DNA from: Comamonas testosteroni ATCC 11996
GTDB lineage: Bacteria > Pseudomonadota > Gammaproteobacteria > Burkholderiales > Burkholderiaceae_C
Length of the DNA stretch: 64,000 bases
Direction of reading: 5' to 3'
Assembly (NCBI RefSeq): GCF_000241525.1
Contig: NZ_AHIL01000012.1
Coordinates: 186,001-250,000 of the forward strand
The stretch's first letter is position 1. The number at the start of each line of letters is the position of its first letter. Both the position numbers and the translations under genes were made by a program. The notes below the pieces were generated by a model. It searched no databases and was not told the origin of the DNA. It worked only from the letters and a program-made list of their open reading frames with translations. Shown piece by piece: positions 9,505-18,311 of this stretch.

Positions 9505-9546
9505 TTGATGCACGTCAACATGGCGCCCGGACTTACTCTCTAGAGT
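9505..9546 (+). promoter_or_regulatory. Candidate FNR/ANR-type box and promoter
   Basis: TTGAT-GCAC-GTCAA at 9505-9518 matches the FNR consensus TTGAT-N4-ATCAA at 9 of 10 positions. A -10-like TAGAGT at 9541-9546 implies a start near 9553, which places the box centre at about -41.5, the class II activator position. The gene downstream starts at 9576. Confidence 0.5.
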
Positions 9547-9575
9547 GATGGCATCTTGTCCTTTGACAAACTGCC

Positions 9576-10403
9576 ATGTCCATTGAGCTCTATCGCGACA
9601 AAAACCACATCTGTCTGATGTTCACCGACCTCATCGAGGAGGACGGCCAGGCCATTCAGGCCAACCAGTTCCTGATTGTGGACCACGGCACGGGGGCCAT
9701 CATTGATCCCGGTGGCAACCTGGCTTTCAATGAGCTGTTCATGGGCATGTCGCGGCATTTCCCTCCGCAGAAGCTCGCCTATCTGATTGCCTCGCATGCC
9801 GACCCGGACATCATCGCCTCGCTGGATCGCTGGATGAGCAGCACCCGCGCACAACTGGTCATCTCGCGCATCTGGGAACGCTTTGCACCGCACTTTACCA
9901 AAGTGGGCAAGACGGAAAACCGCGTCATTGGCGTACCTGACTCGGGTGGACGCCTGCCCTTGGGCAATACCGAGCTGGTGCTGCTGCCGGCGCATTTCCT
10001 GCATGCAGAGGGCAACTTCCACTTCTACGACCCGATCAGCAAGATTCTGTTCACGGGCGACCTGGGCGTCTCCCTGACCACCGGCGCAGAAGCCCAGAAG
10101 CCCGTCACCGACCTCGGACCGCATATTGCACGCATGGAAGGCTTTCACCGCCGCTACATGGTCTCCAACAAGATTCTGCGGCTGTGGGTACAGATGGCGC
10201 GCCAGCTATCCATAGACATGATCGTGCCCCAGCATGGCGCCCCCATCATGGGCAAGCAGGCGATTGCCGACCTGTTCAACTGGCTCGAAGGCCTGCAATG
10301 CGGCATCGACCTCTTCGACCAGAACGCCTACCAGCTTCCTTCAGCAGAGATCGACCCGGTTTCGCGTCAGATACGTCCGCCGCTGCGCGCTGTGGCCGGT
10401 TGA
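9576..10403 (+). CDS. MBL-fold di-iron protein (oxygen-binding ODP / flavodiiron-like)
   Basis: Metallo-beta-lactamase fold protein of 275 residues without a flavodoxin domain. Visible metal-ligand candidates are His74, Asp76 and Asp78 in SHADPDI (a variant of the flavodiiron HxExD), His140/143/149 in PAHFLHAEGNFHFYD, Asp162 in FTGDLG and His220 in PQHGAPIMG. This pattern resembles stand-alone oxygen-binding di-iron proteins rather than hydrolytic MBL enzymes. Substrate and role are not established from sequence. A candidate FNR box lies upstream, and the 3' end overlaps msrQ (opposite strand) by 37 bp. Confidence 0.75.
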   Translation: MSIELYRDKNHICLMFTDLIEEDGQAIQANQFLIVDHGTGAIIDPGGNLAFNELFMGMSRHFPPQKLAYLIASHADPDIIASLDRWMSSTRAQLVISRIWERFAPHFTKVGKTENRVIGVPDSGGRLPLGNTELVLLPAHFLHAEGNFHFYDPISKILFTGDLGVSLTTGAEAQKPVTDLGPHIARMEGFHRRYMVSNKILRLWVQMARQLSIDMIVPQHGAPIMGKQAIADLFNWLEGLQCGIDLFDQNAYQLPSAEIDPVSRQIRPPLRAVAG

Positions 10404-10999
10404 TTGCCTCTGAGTGCACGCAGCACTCGCCAGCCCAGCAAGGCTCCGAGAATGGCCGCATAGACTGCCACCTCGGCAAAATTGTTCTTGCCGGCGCGCA
10501 TCCAGAAAAAATGCAGCAAGGCCAGTGGCGCCGCCACATAGACTGCGCGGTGCAGCCATTGCCAGCGCTTGCCGCCCAAGGCCCTGAGCATGAACTTTGG
10601 CGAGGTGACCGCCAGCACCAGCAGCAGCAGCCAGGTGCTGAAACCCACCAAGATGAACGGGCGCTTGGGGATATCGGTCACGATATCGCCCCAGTCCAGT
10701 CCCATGTCGAACCAGGCATAGCAAAGCAGGTGCAGACAGGCGTAGAAGAACACATACAGACCCAGCATGCGCCGGTAACGCACCAGCAGATTCCAGCCGC
10801 TGATCTGGCGCAGCGGCGTCACCGCCAACGCGATGCAGAGAAAACGCAGAGTCCAGTCGCCCGTGCTGCGCAGCAGGGCTTCAGCCGGATTGGCCCCCAG
10901 CGCATCGGTAAACGCCGCATAGAGCAGCCATGCGCAAGGCAGCAGGCACAGCGTGAAGACCAGCGGCTTGGCCCAGGGCTTAAGCAACCAGGCCTGCAT
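10367..10999 (-). CDS. msrQ: Haem-binding membrane subunit MsrQ of the periplasmic methionine sulfoxide reductase
   Basis: Inner-membrane b-type cytochrome that passes quinone-derived electrons to MsrP. The 210-residue protein has about six hydrophobic segments and histidines in CLHLL, WQWLHRA and LLHFFW that fit haem ligation. It starts within the msrP stop (TGATG overlap), so the pair is translationally coupled. Its last 37 bp overlap the convergent MBL-fold gene. Confidence 0.93.
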   Translation of the reverse strand: MQAWLLKPWAKPLVFTLCLLPCAWLLYAAFTDALGANPAEALLRSTGDWTLRFLCIALAVTPLRQISGWNLLVRYRRMLGLYVFFYACLHLLCYAWFDMGLDWGDIVTDIPKRPFILVGFSTWLLLLVLAVTSPKFMLRALGGKRWQWLHRAVYVAAPLALLHFFWMRAGKNNFAEVAVYAAILGALLGWRVLRALRGNQPATARSGGRI

Positions 11000-11991
11000 C
11001 AGTAGAACTTCTTCAGGTCCATGCCCGCATACAGCGACGCCACCTGATCGCCATAGCCGTTGAACAGCAGAGTCTTGCGGCGCTTGGCGAACAGCCCGCC
11101 CTCACCGATGCGCCGCTCGGTGGCCTGGCTCCAGCGCGGATGATCGACCTCGGGATTCACATTCGAATAAAAGCCGTACTCGTTGCGTGCCGCCTTGTTC
11201 CAGGCCGTGCCGGGCTCCTTGTCGGTCAGGCGGATTGCCACCAGCGACTTGGCGCTCTTGAAACCATATTTCCAGGGCACGACCAGGCGCAGCGGCGCAC
11301 CATTCTGGTTGGGCAGGACCTCGCCGTACATGCCGAAGGCCAGCAGCGTCAACGGGTGCATGGCTTCATCCAGTCTCAGGCCTTCGGTATAGGGCCAGTC
11401 CAGCACGCCGCTTCTGAGTCCTGGCATCTGGGCCTTGTCGGCCAGGGTGACGAATTCCACATACTTGGCGCCGGACAGCGGCTGCACTTTCCTCAGCAGT
11501 TCGGACAGCGAATAGCCGACCCAGGGGATGACCATGGACCAGCCTTCCACGCAGCGCAGGCGGTAGATGCGCTCTTCCATGGGCGCGAGCTTGAGCAGGC
11601 TGTCGATGTCCAGGGTCTGGGGCTTCTGCACCAGGCCTTCGATACGCACCGTCCAGGGCCGGGTCTTGAGCGTGCCGGCATGACGCGCCGGGTCGTCCTT
11701 GTCCAGACCGAACTCGTAGAAATTGTTGTAGCCCGTGGCGTCCTTGTAGGCCGTGGCGGCCTCCACCGTCATCGCTCCGGCAAGCTTGCTGGGCTGGCCC
11801 TTGAGGGGCGGCAGGCCGCCGCGTTCGGTCGCCGCCCATGCATCGCGGCCGGCCCAGCCTGCCAAGGTGGCGCCCGCAGCGCCCATGGCCAGGGTCTGCA
11901 GAAAATCCCGGCGCTGCAGGTATTGGGTCTGAGGCGTGATCTCGCTGCCCAGTGGATGTTCAAAGCCTTGGTTGCGGTGACGTATCAGCAT
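10999..11991 (-). CDS. msrP: Periplasmic methionine sulfoxide reductase catalytic subunit MsrP
   Basis: Molybdopterin enzyme that repairs oxidised methionine in periplasmic proteins. The 330-residue product carries a Tat signal with the twin-arginine motif [11 protein letters not shown], a Mo-ligand cysteine in [11 protein letters not shown], and the sulfite-oxidase-like core containing PWVGYSL and PWKYGFKS. It is followed directly by msrQ. About 195 bp separate it from ccsB upstream; that gap carries a strong nested hairpin element. Confidence 0.96.
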   Translation of the reverse strand: MLIRHRNQGFEHPLGSEITPQTQYLQRRDFLQTLAMGAAGATLAGWAGRDAWAATERGGLPPLKGQPSKLAGAMTVEAATAYKDATGYNNFYEFGLDKDDPARHAGTLKTRPWTVRIEGLVQKPQTLDIDSLLKLAPMEERIYRLRCVEGWSMVIPWVGYSLSELLRKVQPLSGAKYVEFVTLADKAQMPGLRSGVLDWPYTEGLRLDEAMHPLTLLAFGMYGEVLPNQNGAPLRLVVPWKYGFKSAKSLVAIRLTDKEPGTAWNKAARNEYGFYSNVNPEVDHPRWSQATERRIGEGGLFAKRRKTLLFNGYGDQVASLYAGMDLKKFY

Positions 11992-12077
11992 AGGAATGCT
12001 CCCAAACGACGATCAAGATTAGTGCGATTTGGAAGCCCTCTGCGTCAGCAAAGTTCCTCCGAATTTCTTAATAAAAA

Positions 12078-12159
12078 AGGAGCTGCTTGCGCTTGATGAT
12101 CAAAGATTTCAGACTGTTTTCAATCTGAAATCCTTATTCAGTCAGCGCAAGCAGCTCCT
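12078..12159. repeat. 82-bp nested inverted-repeat element, copy 1 (terminator of ccsB)
   Basis: Outer arms AGGAGCTGCTTGCGCT (12078-12093) and AGCGCAAGCAGCTCCT (12144-12159) are perfect 16-bp complements. Inner arms GATTTCAGA (12105-12113) and TCTGAAATC (12124-12132) form a second hairpin. T runs flank both sides, so it can terminate ccsB on the minus strand. Copy 2, with the same length and spacing, lies at 39872-39953. Confidence 0.85.
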
Positions 12160-12186
12160 ATTTTTTTGGAGTGCCTGATGCGAGGC

Positions 12187-13521
12187 CTACAGCTCGCCGT
12201 AGCTGTGCAGGCCCGACAGAAACATGTTCACGCCCAGGAAGGCAAAGGTGGTGACGGCCAGACCCGCCAGCGCCCACCAGGCAGACACCGTGCCGCGCAG
12301 GCCCTTCATCAGGCGCATATGCAGCCAGGCCGCATAGTTGAGCCAGACGATCAGCGCCCAGGTTTCCTTGGGGTCCCAGCTCCAGTAGCCGCCCCAGGCC
12401 TCGGCCGCCCACAGAGCACCGAGCACGGTGGCGATGGTGAAGAAGGCAAAGCCCACGGCGATGGCCTTGTACATCACGTCGTCCAGAATCTCGAACGAGG
12501 GCAGACGGGCCGCAATGCGCTTGCGCGAGAGCAGGATGCCGGCCACGATCAGGGCCGAGATGCCGAAATACACCATCCAGTAGCTGCCGCCGTTCTCGGT
12601 CGCGCCCTTGCGAAAGACGATGGGCTCGAAGCACAGCACCACGCCCAGCAGCCACAGCGGCGCAAGTTTGTACCACTTGGTCTCGGTGGCCTGCTGCTTG
12701 ATCAGATAGGCAAACGCCACCATGGCCGACAGCGCAAACGTGCCGTAGCCGATGAAGTTGGCGGGCACATGCAGCTTCATCCACCAGCTCTTGAGGGCTG
12801 GCACCAAGGGCTGAATCTCATGGGCCTGGCGTACCAGCGTGTACCAGAGCAGAAAGCCCACGGCCGCGCTGACCACCAGCATCACAAAGCCACCCAGGGC
12901 ACGCGTGTCGTAATGCTGCTCGTAGTACAGATAGAAGATGGCCGTCATCCAGCAGAACATGACGAACACTTCGTAGAGATTGCTGACGGGGATATGGCCG
13001 ATGTCCGGGCCCAGCAGATAGCTTTCGTACCAGCGCACCATGGTGCCGATCAGCGCCATGGCGACGGCCAGCCAGGCCAGGCGCGAGCCCAGCAGCGACA
13101 TGACCGAGCGCTCGCCCTTGGCGAACACGCCTATCCAGTAGAAAGCCGTGCTGATGAAGAACACCATGCTCATCCACAGGATGGCGGACTGGCTGGAGAG
13201 GAAGTACTTCAGCCCGAAGACGGTCTCCGACCGTGCCAGTTCGCCGCCATCTCCTCCCTGGTACAGGCCGATGGCCATCAGCGAGAAGCCGGCCACGGTC
13301 AGCATCAGCACTGCCAGCGGGCGCCAGAACCAGCCCATCCAGATCATGGCCGGGATGGTCGCCAGCAAAATGCCCTTCTCATACACATCCATGTAGGCGG
13401 CATAGCGCTGCAGCGCATAGCCCAGGCCCACGGCCACCACGACCGCGAACAACCAGTCAAACCAGTTGCGGCGGGCGAAATAGCCTTCGTTCAAAGTCAA
13501 TGTCGTGGTTGCGGTGTTCAT
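12187..13521 (-). CDS. ccsB: System II cytochrome c biogenesis protein CcsB (CcsA family)
   Basis: Polytopic inner-membrane protein that, with ResB, exports haem and attaches it to apocytochromes c. The 444-residue protein has many membrane segments and the tryptophan-rich haem-handling WWD motif in WGGYWSWDPKETWALI, with flanking histidines (KLHVPANF, AAWLHMRL). It overlaps resB by ATGA. Naming varies between CcsA and CcsB in databases. A dihaem cytochrome c lies just upstream. Confidence 0.93.
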   Translation of the reverse strand: MNTATTTLTLNEGYFARRNWFDWLFAVVVAVGLGYALQRYAAYMDVYEKGILLATIPAMIWMGWFWRPLAVLMLTVAGFSLMAIGLYQGGDGGELARSETVFGLKYFLSSQSAILWMSMVFFISTAFYWIGVFAKGERSVMSLLGSRLAWLAVAMALIGTMVRWYESYLLGPDIGHIPVSNLYEVFVMFCWMTAIFYLYYEQHYDTRALGGFVMLVVSAAVGFLLWYTLVRQAHEIQPLVPALKSWWMKLHVPANFIGYGTFALSAMVAFAYLIKQQATETKWYKLAPLWLLGVVLCFEPIVFRKGATENGGSYWMVYFGISALIVAGILLSRKRIAARLPSFEILDDVMYKAIAVGFAFFTIATVLGALWAAEAWGGYWSWDPKETWALIVWLNYAAWLHMRLMKGLRGTVSAWWALAGLAVTTFAFLGVNMFLSGLHSYGEL

Positions 13522-15695
13522 ACAGAACCTCCGGGAGTCTTCTTTTGTAAGGGCTTGGCCCCGATCAGCTTGTCAGCCAGCATGGCGAACTCGCGGTCGC
13601 CATCCATGGTCTTGCGGTTGGTGGACAAGGCCATGTTCGCATGGCTGCCGCCATTCGCGGGGGTCAGCCAGATCCAGATGCGGCGGTCACGCACGTACAG
13701 CATGGCAAAAACGCCGATGATCAGGAAGAGGCAACCCAGGTAAACAATGTTTTTACCGGGAGCTCGCGCCACCTGGAACACGCTGGCCTGCACCTGCTTG
13801 AAGTCCTGCAGCATGAAGACAACGGGTGCCGGATAGAACTGCGCGTCGCTGAGCGAGAACACCGATTGCGTCATGAAGGCCTGGGTCTTCTCGTCGTTGT
13901 CGAAAGGCTTGAGTCCTGCCTGCTGGCGCACCTGCTGGGCCAGCTCGAACAGAACGCCGTTGAGAATCCGCACCAGCACCTCGCCAGCGCGCTCGCGCTC
14001 GGCCTCGGGCACATTGCTGTCCATGAAGTCCGATATCGCCTGCAGACCACCGAGCTGGCGGCCATCGGGACCCTTGAGCTTGCTGTCCTGACCGGCAAAC
14101 AGCTCCAGCGCCTTGAGAGCGGACTGCGTCAGCGGCTCGGCCAGCTCGGGCTTGGAGACATCAACCGCCCGCTGCACATAGGCACGCGCCGCCTTCTCGG
14201 CCTGGGCCTTGTTCTGCATGGCCTGGCGCAGCTGCATGAAGGTGTTCATCGTGCCTTCAGGATCGGCAGGCACGCGCAGATAGCGCATCTGGTCAGCCTG
14301 GTTCTCACGCACTCCAAGCAGGAAGACGGGCTGGCCCTCGCCCGTGTCCACGGGCAGCATGTAGTTCTGGAACTCGCGCGCCTGACCCGAGGCATCGCGC
14401 AGCTTGTAGCCCACGCTGGGGCCGATATTGCGCAAATCCTTTTTGTCCGTGGTCTTGTGGGCCGCGCCCAGGCGCTCGTCGATGGCCTGCCTCAGATCGA
14501 CCTTGCGCACATCGGTGCCTGCGCCCTTGTCCTGGCCGCCGAAGTTCTCCACATTGATGGTGCGCAGCGCCGTGTACTCCAGCGTCACCTTGTCCTGCTG
14601 CCCATCGGCCAGCTTGCGCACAAACTCGGTGGAGTTGCCGATCACGCCCTCCACGTCGAAGGGTTGGGAGACGCCATCCATGGGCACGGCATGGAGCTTG
14701 ACGCTGGAGCCGCCGTCATCGAAGCTGCTCTGATAGATCTCGATGCCCTTGTAGCTGGCCGGATGGTTCACTTCCACGCGCTTTTCCAGCTTCTCACCCG
14801 TGGCGCGGTCGTGGATGACAATATCGCTGGCAAACAGCTTGGGCATGCCGGTGGAGTAGTACTCCACGATGAACTTCTTGAGTTCCACCGAAAATGGCAG
14901 ATCTTGCAGCAAGATGCCATCCGATTGATTCAGGATGGCAGTGCCGGACTGCGTCCCCTCGGACACCATGAGGTTGCCTCGGAAGGTCGGATTCTTGATC
15001 GACAGACGATGCTCTGGTGCCACATCCGAGATCATGCCGCCGCCGGTATAAGGCGTTTTGCCGCCCAGCAGCATCTGGGCCCGCACGATGAGGTCGCCGT
15101 CAAACAGCCCGCCGATACAGATCAGTACGATCGCACAGTGCGCGGCGATATAGCCCAGCTTGTTGGCCGCACCGGCCTTGGCTGCCAGCATCCAACCAGT
15201 ACCGGGCCCGGCCGCCGTGTCACGCTGCTGCATCTTGACCTTCCAGCCGCCAGAGGCCAGTTGCTGGCCGATGCGCTTGGCCGCCTCTTCGGTGCTGCCC
15301 GCCACATCGGCCTCGGCGCGATGGTGGAAAGCCTTGAGGCTTTGTTCGCGGAGGTTTTCCTTGTAGTTGCGGATGTCGGCCAGATATTTGGGGGCATGGC
15401 GGCTCACGCACAGCGAGGTGCTGATGACCAGGAAGGCCAGAATCAGCAAAAACCACCAGGCGCTGTAGACCGCATTGAGCTTCAGCGCCAGAAACAGCTG
15501 CGCCCAGAAGGGGCCGAACTGGTTGACATAGTTGACCAGCGGTTCATGTTGCTTGAGCACCGTGCCGATGACCGATGCGATGCAGATCACCGTGAGCAGT
15601 GAAATCGCAAAGCGCATGGAGGCCAGCAACTCCAGAGTCGCGCGCACTGCCTGTGAGCGAGAGGAGTCACGATCGCGAAGTGGAAGGTCTGACAT
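13518..15695 (-). CDS. resB: Cytochrome c biogenesis protein ResB (Ccs1)
   Basis: Partner of CcsB in System II cytochrome c maturation, holding apocytochrome and haem in the periplasm. The 725-residue protein has three N-terminal membrane segments (about 28-48, 75-95 and 168-190), a large periplasmic domain with an SFDDGGSS segment and a C-terminal membrane segment before RDRRIWIW. The alanine/glutamine-rich insert at about 490-600 is long but usual in Burkholderiales forms. Translationally coupled to ccsB. Confidence 0.93.
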   Translation of the reverse strand: MSDLPLRDRDSSRSQAVRATLELLASMRFAISLLTVICIASVIGTVLKQHEPLVNYVNQFGPFWAQLFLALKLNAVYSAWWFLLILAFLVISTSLCVSRHAPKYLADIRNYKENLREQSLKAFHHRAEADVAGSTEEAAKRIGQQLASGGWKVKMQQRDTAAGPGTGWMLAAKAGAANKLGYIAAHCAIVLICIGGLFDGDLIVRAQMLLGGKTPYTGGGMISDVAPEHRLSIKNPTFRGNLMVSEGTQSGTAILNQSDGILLQDLPFSVELKKFIVEYYSTGMPKLFASDIVIHDRATGEKLEKRVEVNHPASYKGIEIYQSSFDDGGSSVKLHAVPMDGVSQPFDVEGVIGNSTEFVRKLADGQQDKVTLEYTALRTINVENFGGQDKGAGTDVRKVDLRQAIDERLGAAHKTTDKKDLRNIGPSVGYKLRDASGQAREFQNYMLPVDTGEGQPVFLLGVRENQADQMRYLRVPADPEGTMNTFMQLRQAMQNKAQAEKAARAYVQRAVDVSKPELAEPLTQSALKALELFAGQDSKLKGPDGRQLGGLQAISDFMDSNVPEAERERAGEVLVRILNGVLFELAQQVRQQAGLKPFDNDEKTQAFMTQSVFSLSDAQFYPAPVVFMLQDFKQVQASVFQVARAPGKNIVYLGCLFLIIGVFAMLYVRDRRIWIWLTPANGGSHANMALSTNRKTMDGDREFAMLADKLIGAKPLQKKTPGGSV

Positions 15696-15722
15696 GAGGA
15701 TGAGATAGAGCCGAACGCAAAA

Positions 15723-15760
15723 AGGCGGGCCATCTGCTGAACTAGCCGATGGGCCCGCCT
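15723..15760 (-). terminator. Terminator after cytochrome c4
   Basis: Stem AGGCGGGCCATC (15723-15734) pairs with GATGGGCCCGCCT (15748-15760) with one bulged G. On the minus strand TTTTT follows. It lies between the cytochrome gene and resB. Confidence 0.75.
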
Positions 15761-15825
15761 GACTTGGGGGGTGCCAGATGCCTGAAAGTTCCCGAAGTCA
15801 CCCGCGCATCTGGTGAAAAGGATTT

Positions 15826-16449
15826 TTAACGCAAGCCAGCTATATAGTCTGCCACGGCCTTGATTTCGCGATCATTAAGCTTGGCAGCAACCTGGACCAT
15901 GGGAATGCTATTGCTGCGCTTGCCGTCGCGGAAGTCCGTCAACGACTTCACGGTGTAATCCGCATGCTGCCCCGACAGACGCGGGTACTGGGCCGGGATG
16001 CCGGAGCCGTTGGGGCTGTGGCAGCCCGCGCAGGCGGCAATCTGGCGCTCCTGGATGCCGCCGCGGTAAATGCGCTCGCCCAGGGCGATGGAGTCCTTGT
16101 CCTTGGAGAAGCCGCTCTTGGGTGCCTGGGTATGCAGCCAGGCCGCAATGTTCTGCATGTCACCATCGCTGAGCGTGGAGGCAAAGCCCTTCATCACCGG
16201 GTCGTTGCGCTTGCCATCCTTGAACTCGCGCAGCTGCTTGACCAGATACTCGGGGTGCTGGCCTGCCAACTTGGGCTGCAGGGGAATGGTGGAATTGCCG
16301 TCTGCGGCATGACAGGCGGCGCAAACCGCCCCATAACTGGCTTGCCCTTTGGCAGCATCCGCCTTCACAGGTGTTTCTCCCGCCGAAAATGCGGGGAAGG
16401 CAGGTGCTGCGAAAATGGCAGCAGTCAGCAAAGAGGCAAGCAACTTCAT
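15826..16449 (-). CDS. Dihaem cytochrome c4-type protein
   Basis: Periplasmic electron carrier. The 207 residues comprise a signal peptide (to about FSAG), then two homologous cytochrome c domains with haem-binding CAACH and CAGCH motifs and axial-ligand methionines in DPVMKGFA and SNSIPMV. The duplication and length fit cytochrome c4. It is upstream of resB-ccsB on the same strand, separated by a terminator, so functional rather than operonic association is likely. Divergent from engB. Confidence 0.93.
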   Translation of the reverse strand: MKLLASLLTAAIFAAPAFPAFSAGETPVKADAAKGQASYGAVCAACHAADGNSTIPLQPKLAGQHPEYLVKQLREFKDGKRNDPVMKGFASTLSDGDMQNIAAWLHTQAPKSGFSKDKDSIALGERIYRGGIQERQIAACAGCHSPNGSGIPAQYPRLSGQHADYTVKSLTDFRDGKRSNSIPMVQVAAKLNDREIKAVADYIAGLR

Positions 16450-16470
16450 ATCAAGGGGCTGGGTCTATTG

Positions 16471-16501
16471 TTGAGAGCGCGAATCCGTCAAATTCTACAA
16501 T
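16471..16501 (+). promoter_or_regulatory. Candidate engB promoter
   Basis: TTGAGA (16471-16476) and TACAAT (16496-16501) with a 19-bp spacer. The -10 is good but the spacing is long. The predicted start near 16508 supports the engB ATG at 16527. Confidence 0.35.
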
Positions 16502-16526
16502 GGGCCTCCCTGAAATAGTTACCGTC

Positions 16527-17297
16527 ATGACCCATGCTTCCCCGGATACCACTGCCGGAAAAACACTTTCTTTGATCGACAGCAAGCTTGCGATGGGCTG
16601 GATGCACACCGCACGTTTTTTCACGACCGCGGCCCAGCTCAACCAGTTGCCCAAGGTCGACGTTCCCGAGATTGCCTTCGTCGGCCGCTCCAACGCAGGC
16701 AAATCCACCGCCATCAATACGCTGACCCAGCAAAAGCAGCTGGCTTTCGCCTCCAAGAAGCCCGGCCGCACCCAGCACATCAACCTGTTTGCACTGGGCA
16801 AGCAGGGCGTGACCGATGCTGTGCTGGCCGACTTGCCCGGCTATGGCTACGCGGCCGTCTCCCGCACCGACAAGGAGCGCTGGCAGCGCGTCATGCTCAA
16901 CTATCTGATGAGCCGTGAAAGCCTGTCCGCCGTGGTGCTGCTGTGCGACCCGCGCCTTGGCCTGACCGAGCTTGACGAAGCCCTGCTGGACGCTATCCGT
17001 CCGCGCGTGGAGCAAGGTCTGAAGTTTCTCATCGTGCTGACCAAGGCCGACAAGCTGACCCGCGCCGAGCAGGCCAAGATCCTGTCCATCACCAAGCTCA
17101 ATGCGGGCGGTGGTGAGGTGCGTCTGTTCTCCGCCCTCAAAAAGCAGGGGGTGGACGATGTGGCCCAACTGCTGTGGCACTGGTGCCACCCCGAGGGATT
17201 GCCCCAGGCAGGTTTGCCCCAGGCGGGAATGCCCCAGGCTGCTCCCGTCACCCAAGCGACGCCCGCGGACGAGACACCTGCACAAAATCAGCCATAG
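16527..17297 (+). CDS. engB: Ribosome biogenesis GTPase EngB (YihA/YsxC)
   Basis: GTPase required for large ribosomal subunit assembly. The 256-residue product has G1 GRSNAGKST (about 52-61), G3 DLPGYGYA and G4 TKAD. The ATG at 16527 was chosen because a -10-like TACAAT overlaps the codons just upstream. The frame stays open to 16371 but those residues are not family-like. The C-terminal extension (about 223-256) is unusual: it holds three tandem copies of a five-residue PQAG-type repeat, then Pro/Ala/Thr-rich sequence. Confidence 0.93.
   Translation: MTHASPDTTAGKTLSLIDSKLAMGWMHTARFFTTAAQLNQLPKVDVPEIAFVGRSNAGKSTAINTLTQQKQLAFASKKPGRTQHINLFALGKQGVTDAVLADLPGYGYAAVSRTDKERWQRVMLNYLMSRESLSAVVLLCDPRLGLTELDEALLDAIRPRVEQGLKFLIVLTKADKLTRAEQAKILSITKLNAGGGEVRLFSALKKQGVDDVAQLLWHWCHPEGLPQAGLPQAGMPQAAPVTQATPADETPAQNQP
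17196..17240 (+). repeat. Three tandem 15-bp repeats inside engB
   Basis: Units 17196-17210, 17211-17225 and 17226-17240 share the form GGNNTGCCCCAGGCN and encode G(L/M)PQA repeats in the EngB C-terminal tail. The unit length keeps the frame, so copy number could vary without disrupting the gene. Confidence 0.8.
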
Positions 17298-17317
17298 GCG
17301 CTTATCTTGCAAGCGCC
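17297..17317. repeat. Short intergenic palindrome GGCGCTT/AAGCGCC
   Basis: Perfect 7-bp arms with a 7-nt loop, starting at the engB stop codon and followed by AGGAGCTAC. It belongs to the dispersed GCGCTT / AGCTCC palindrome family seen elsewhere in the window. Confidence 0.6.
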
Positions 17318-17341
17318 AGGAGCTACAAAAAGGAGAGCTTC

Positions 17342-18259
17342 ATGGTCACGACTTGCATGCATACCCTGTCCACAGGGGTTGAACTGGAATGCCGCACCAG
17401 CGGCCAGCCGGGTCAGCCCCTGTTGCTGTTTCTGCACGGCTTTCCCGAAGGAGCCTTCATCTGGGATGGGCTGCTTGAGCAGTTTGGCGGCCACTATCGC
17501 TGCGTGGCGCCCAACCTGCGCGGCTATGGCCGCTCCAGCCAGCCCACGGCCATCAGCGACTACCGTGCCAAATACCTGGTGGAGGATCTTGCCGCCCTGA
17601 TTGCGCTGGAAAGCCCTGCCAAGCGTGCTGCCTGCGTGATTGCCCATGACTGGGGCGGCGCCGTGGCCTGGGGCCTGGCCAACCGCTACCCCCTGCAGCT
17701 TGAACGGCTGCTCATACTCAACTCCCCGCATCCCGGCAGCTTCTTGCGCGAACTTCAGTCCAACCCTGTGCAGCAGTCCGCCAGCCAGTACATGCATTTT
17801 CTGCGCCGGCCCGATGCGCCCGAGCTGCTGGCCGAAAACGGCTGGCAGCGCATGCTGGGATTCTTTCAGAACCCCGACGGCAGCACGCCCGCATGGCTGA
17901 CGCCCGAGCGTCAGCAGCAATACCGCGAGCATTGGAATCTGGGCGTACACGGCGCCTGCATGTTCTACGCTGCCAGCCCGCTGGTGCCGCCCCGACCCGG
18001 CGGTAGCGCCGATGAGCTGCAGGACATTCGCGAGCTCAGCCTTCCCGATGAAATGCTGCATATCCCTGTGCCGGTGCGCATTCTCTGGGGGGACAGCGAC
18101 CTGGCACTACAGCCCACTTTGCTGCATGGGCTGGAGCATTGGGTGCCGCAGCTGGAGATAGAGCATCTCCAAGGCTGCAGCCACTGGGTGGTCCATGAGA
18201 GGCCCGAGGCCGTAAAGCGCGCCCTGACCGAGTTTCTTCTGACGCCAGGTCGCTCCTGA
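17342..18259 (+). CDS. Alpha/beta hydrolase, epoxide hydrolase-like
   Basis: A 305-residue alpha/beta-hydrolase. The oxyanion segment HGFPE (about 32-36), nucleophile elbow HDWGG with Asp103, an acid candidate in WGDSD and the catalytic His in GCSHW fit the epoxide hydrolase / haloalkane dehalogenase branch, which uses an Asp nucleophile. The ATG at 17342 lies 7 nt behind AGGAG. The substrate cannot be told from sequence. It is downstream of engB, separated by a short palindrome. Confidence 0.85.
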   Translation: MVTTCMHTLSTGVELECRTSGQPGQPLLLFLHGFPEGAFIWDGLLEQFGGHYRCVAPNLRGYGRSSQPTAISDYRAKYLVEDLAALIALESPAKRAACVIAHDWGGAVAWGLANRYPLQLERLLILNSPHPGSFLRELQSNPVQQSASQYMHFLRRPDAPELLAENGWQRMLGFFQNPDGSTPAWLTPERQQQYREHWNLGVHGACMFYAASPLVPPRPGGSADELQDIRELSLPDEMLHIPVPVRILWGDSDLALQPTLLHGLEHWVPQLEIEHLQGCSHWVVHERPEAVKRALTEFLLTPGRS

Positions 18260-18311
18260 AAAAGGAAGCAGCCGGCCTCCTCCCACCCGGGCTTTCAAAC
18301 CGCTTTGATGT

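Noticed and set aside
12093..12104. TTGATGATCAA as a possible FNR box
   Set aside because: It lacks the 4-bp centre of an FNR site and is part of the nested repeat element.
12166..13743. 525-codon plus-strand frame opposite ccsB
   Set aside because: His/Gln-rich nonsense translation; ccsB on the other strand has clear homology motifs.
13641..15602. 653-codon plus-strand frame opposite resB
   Set aside because: Shadow of resB; no recognisable domain and no ribosome site.
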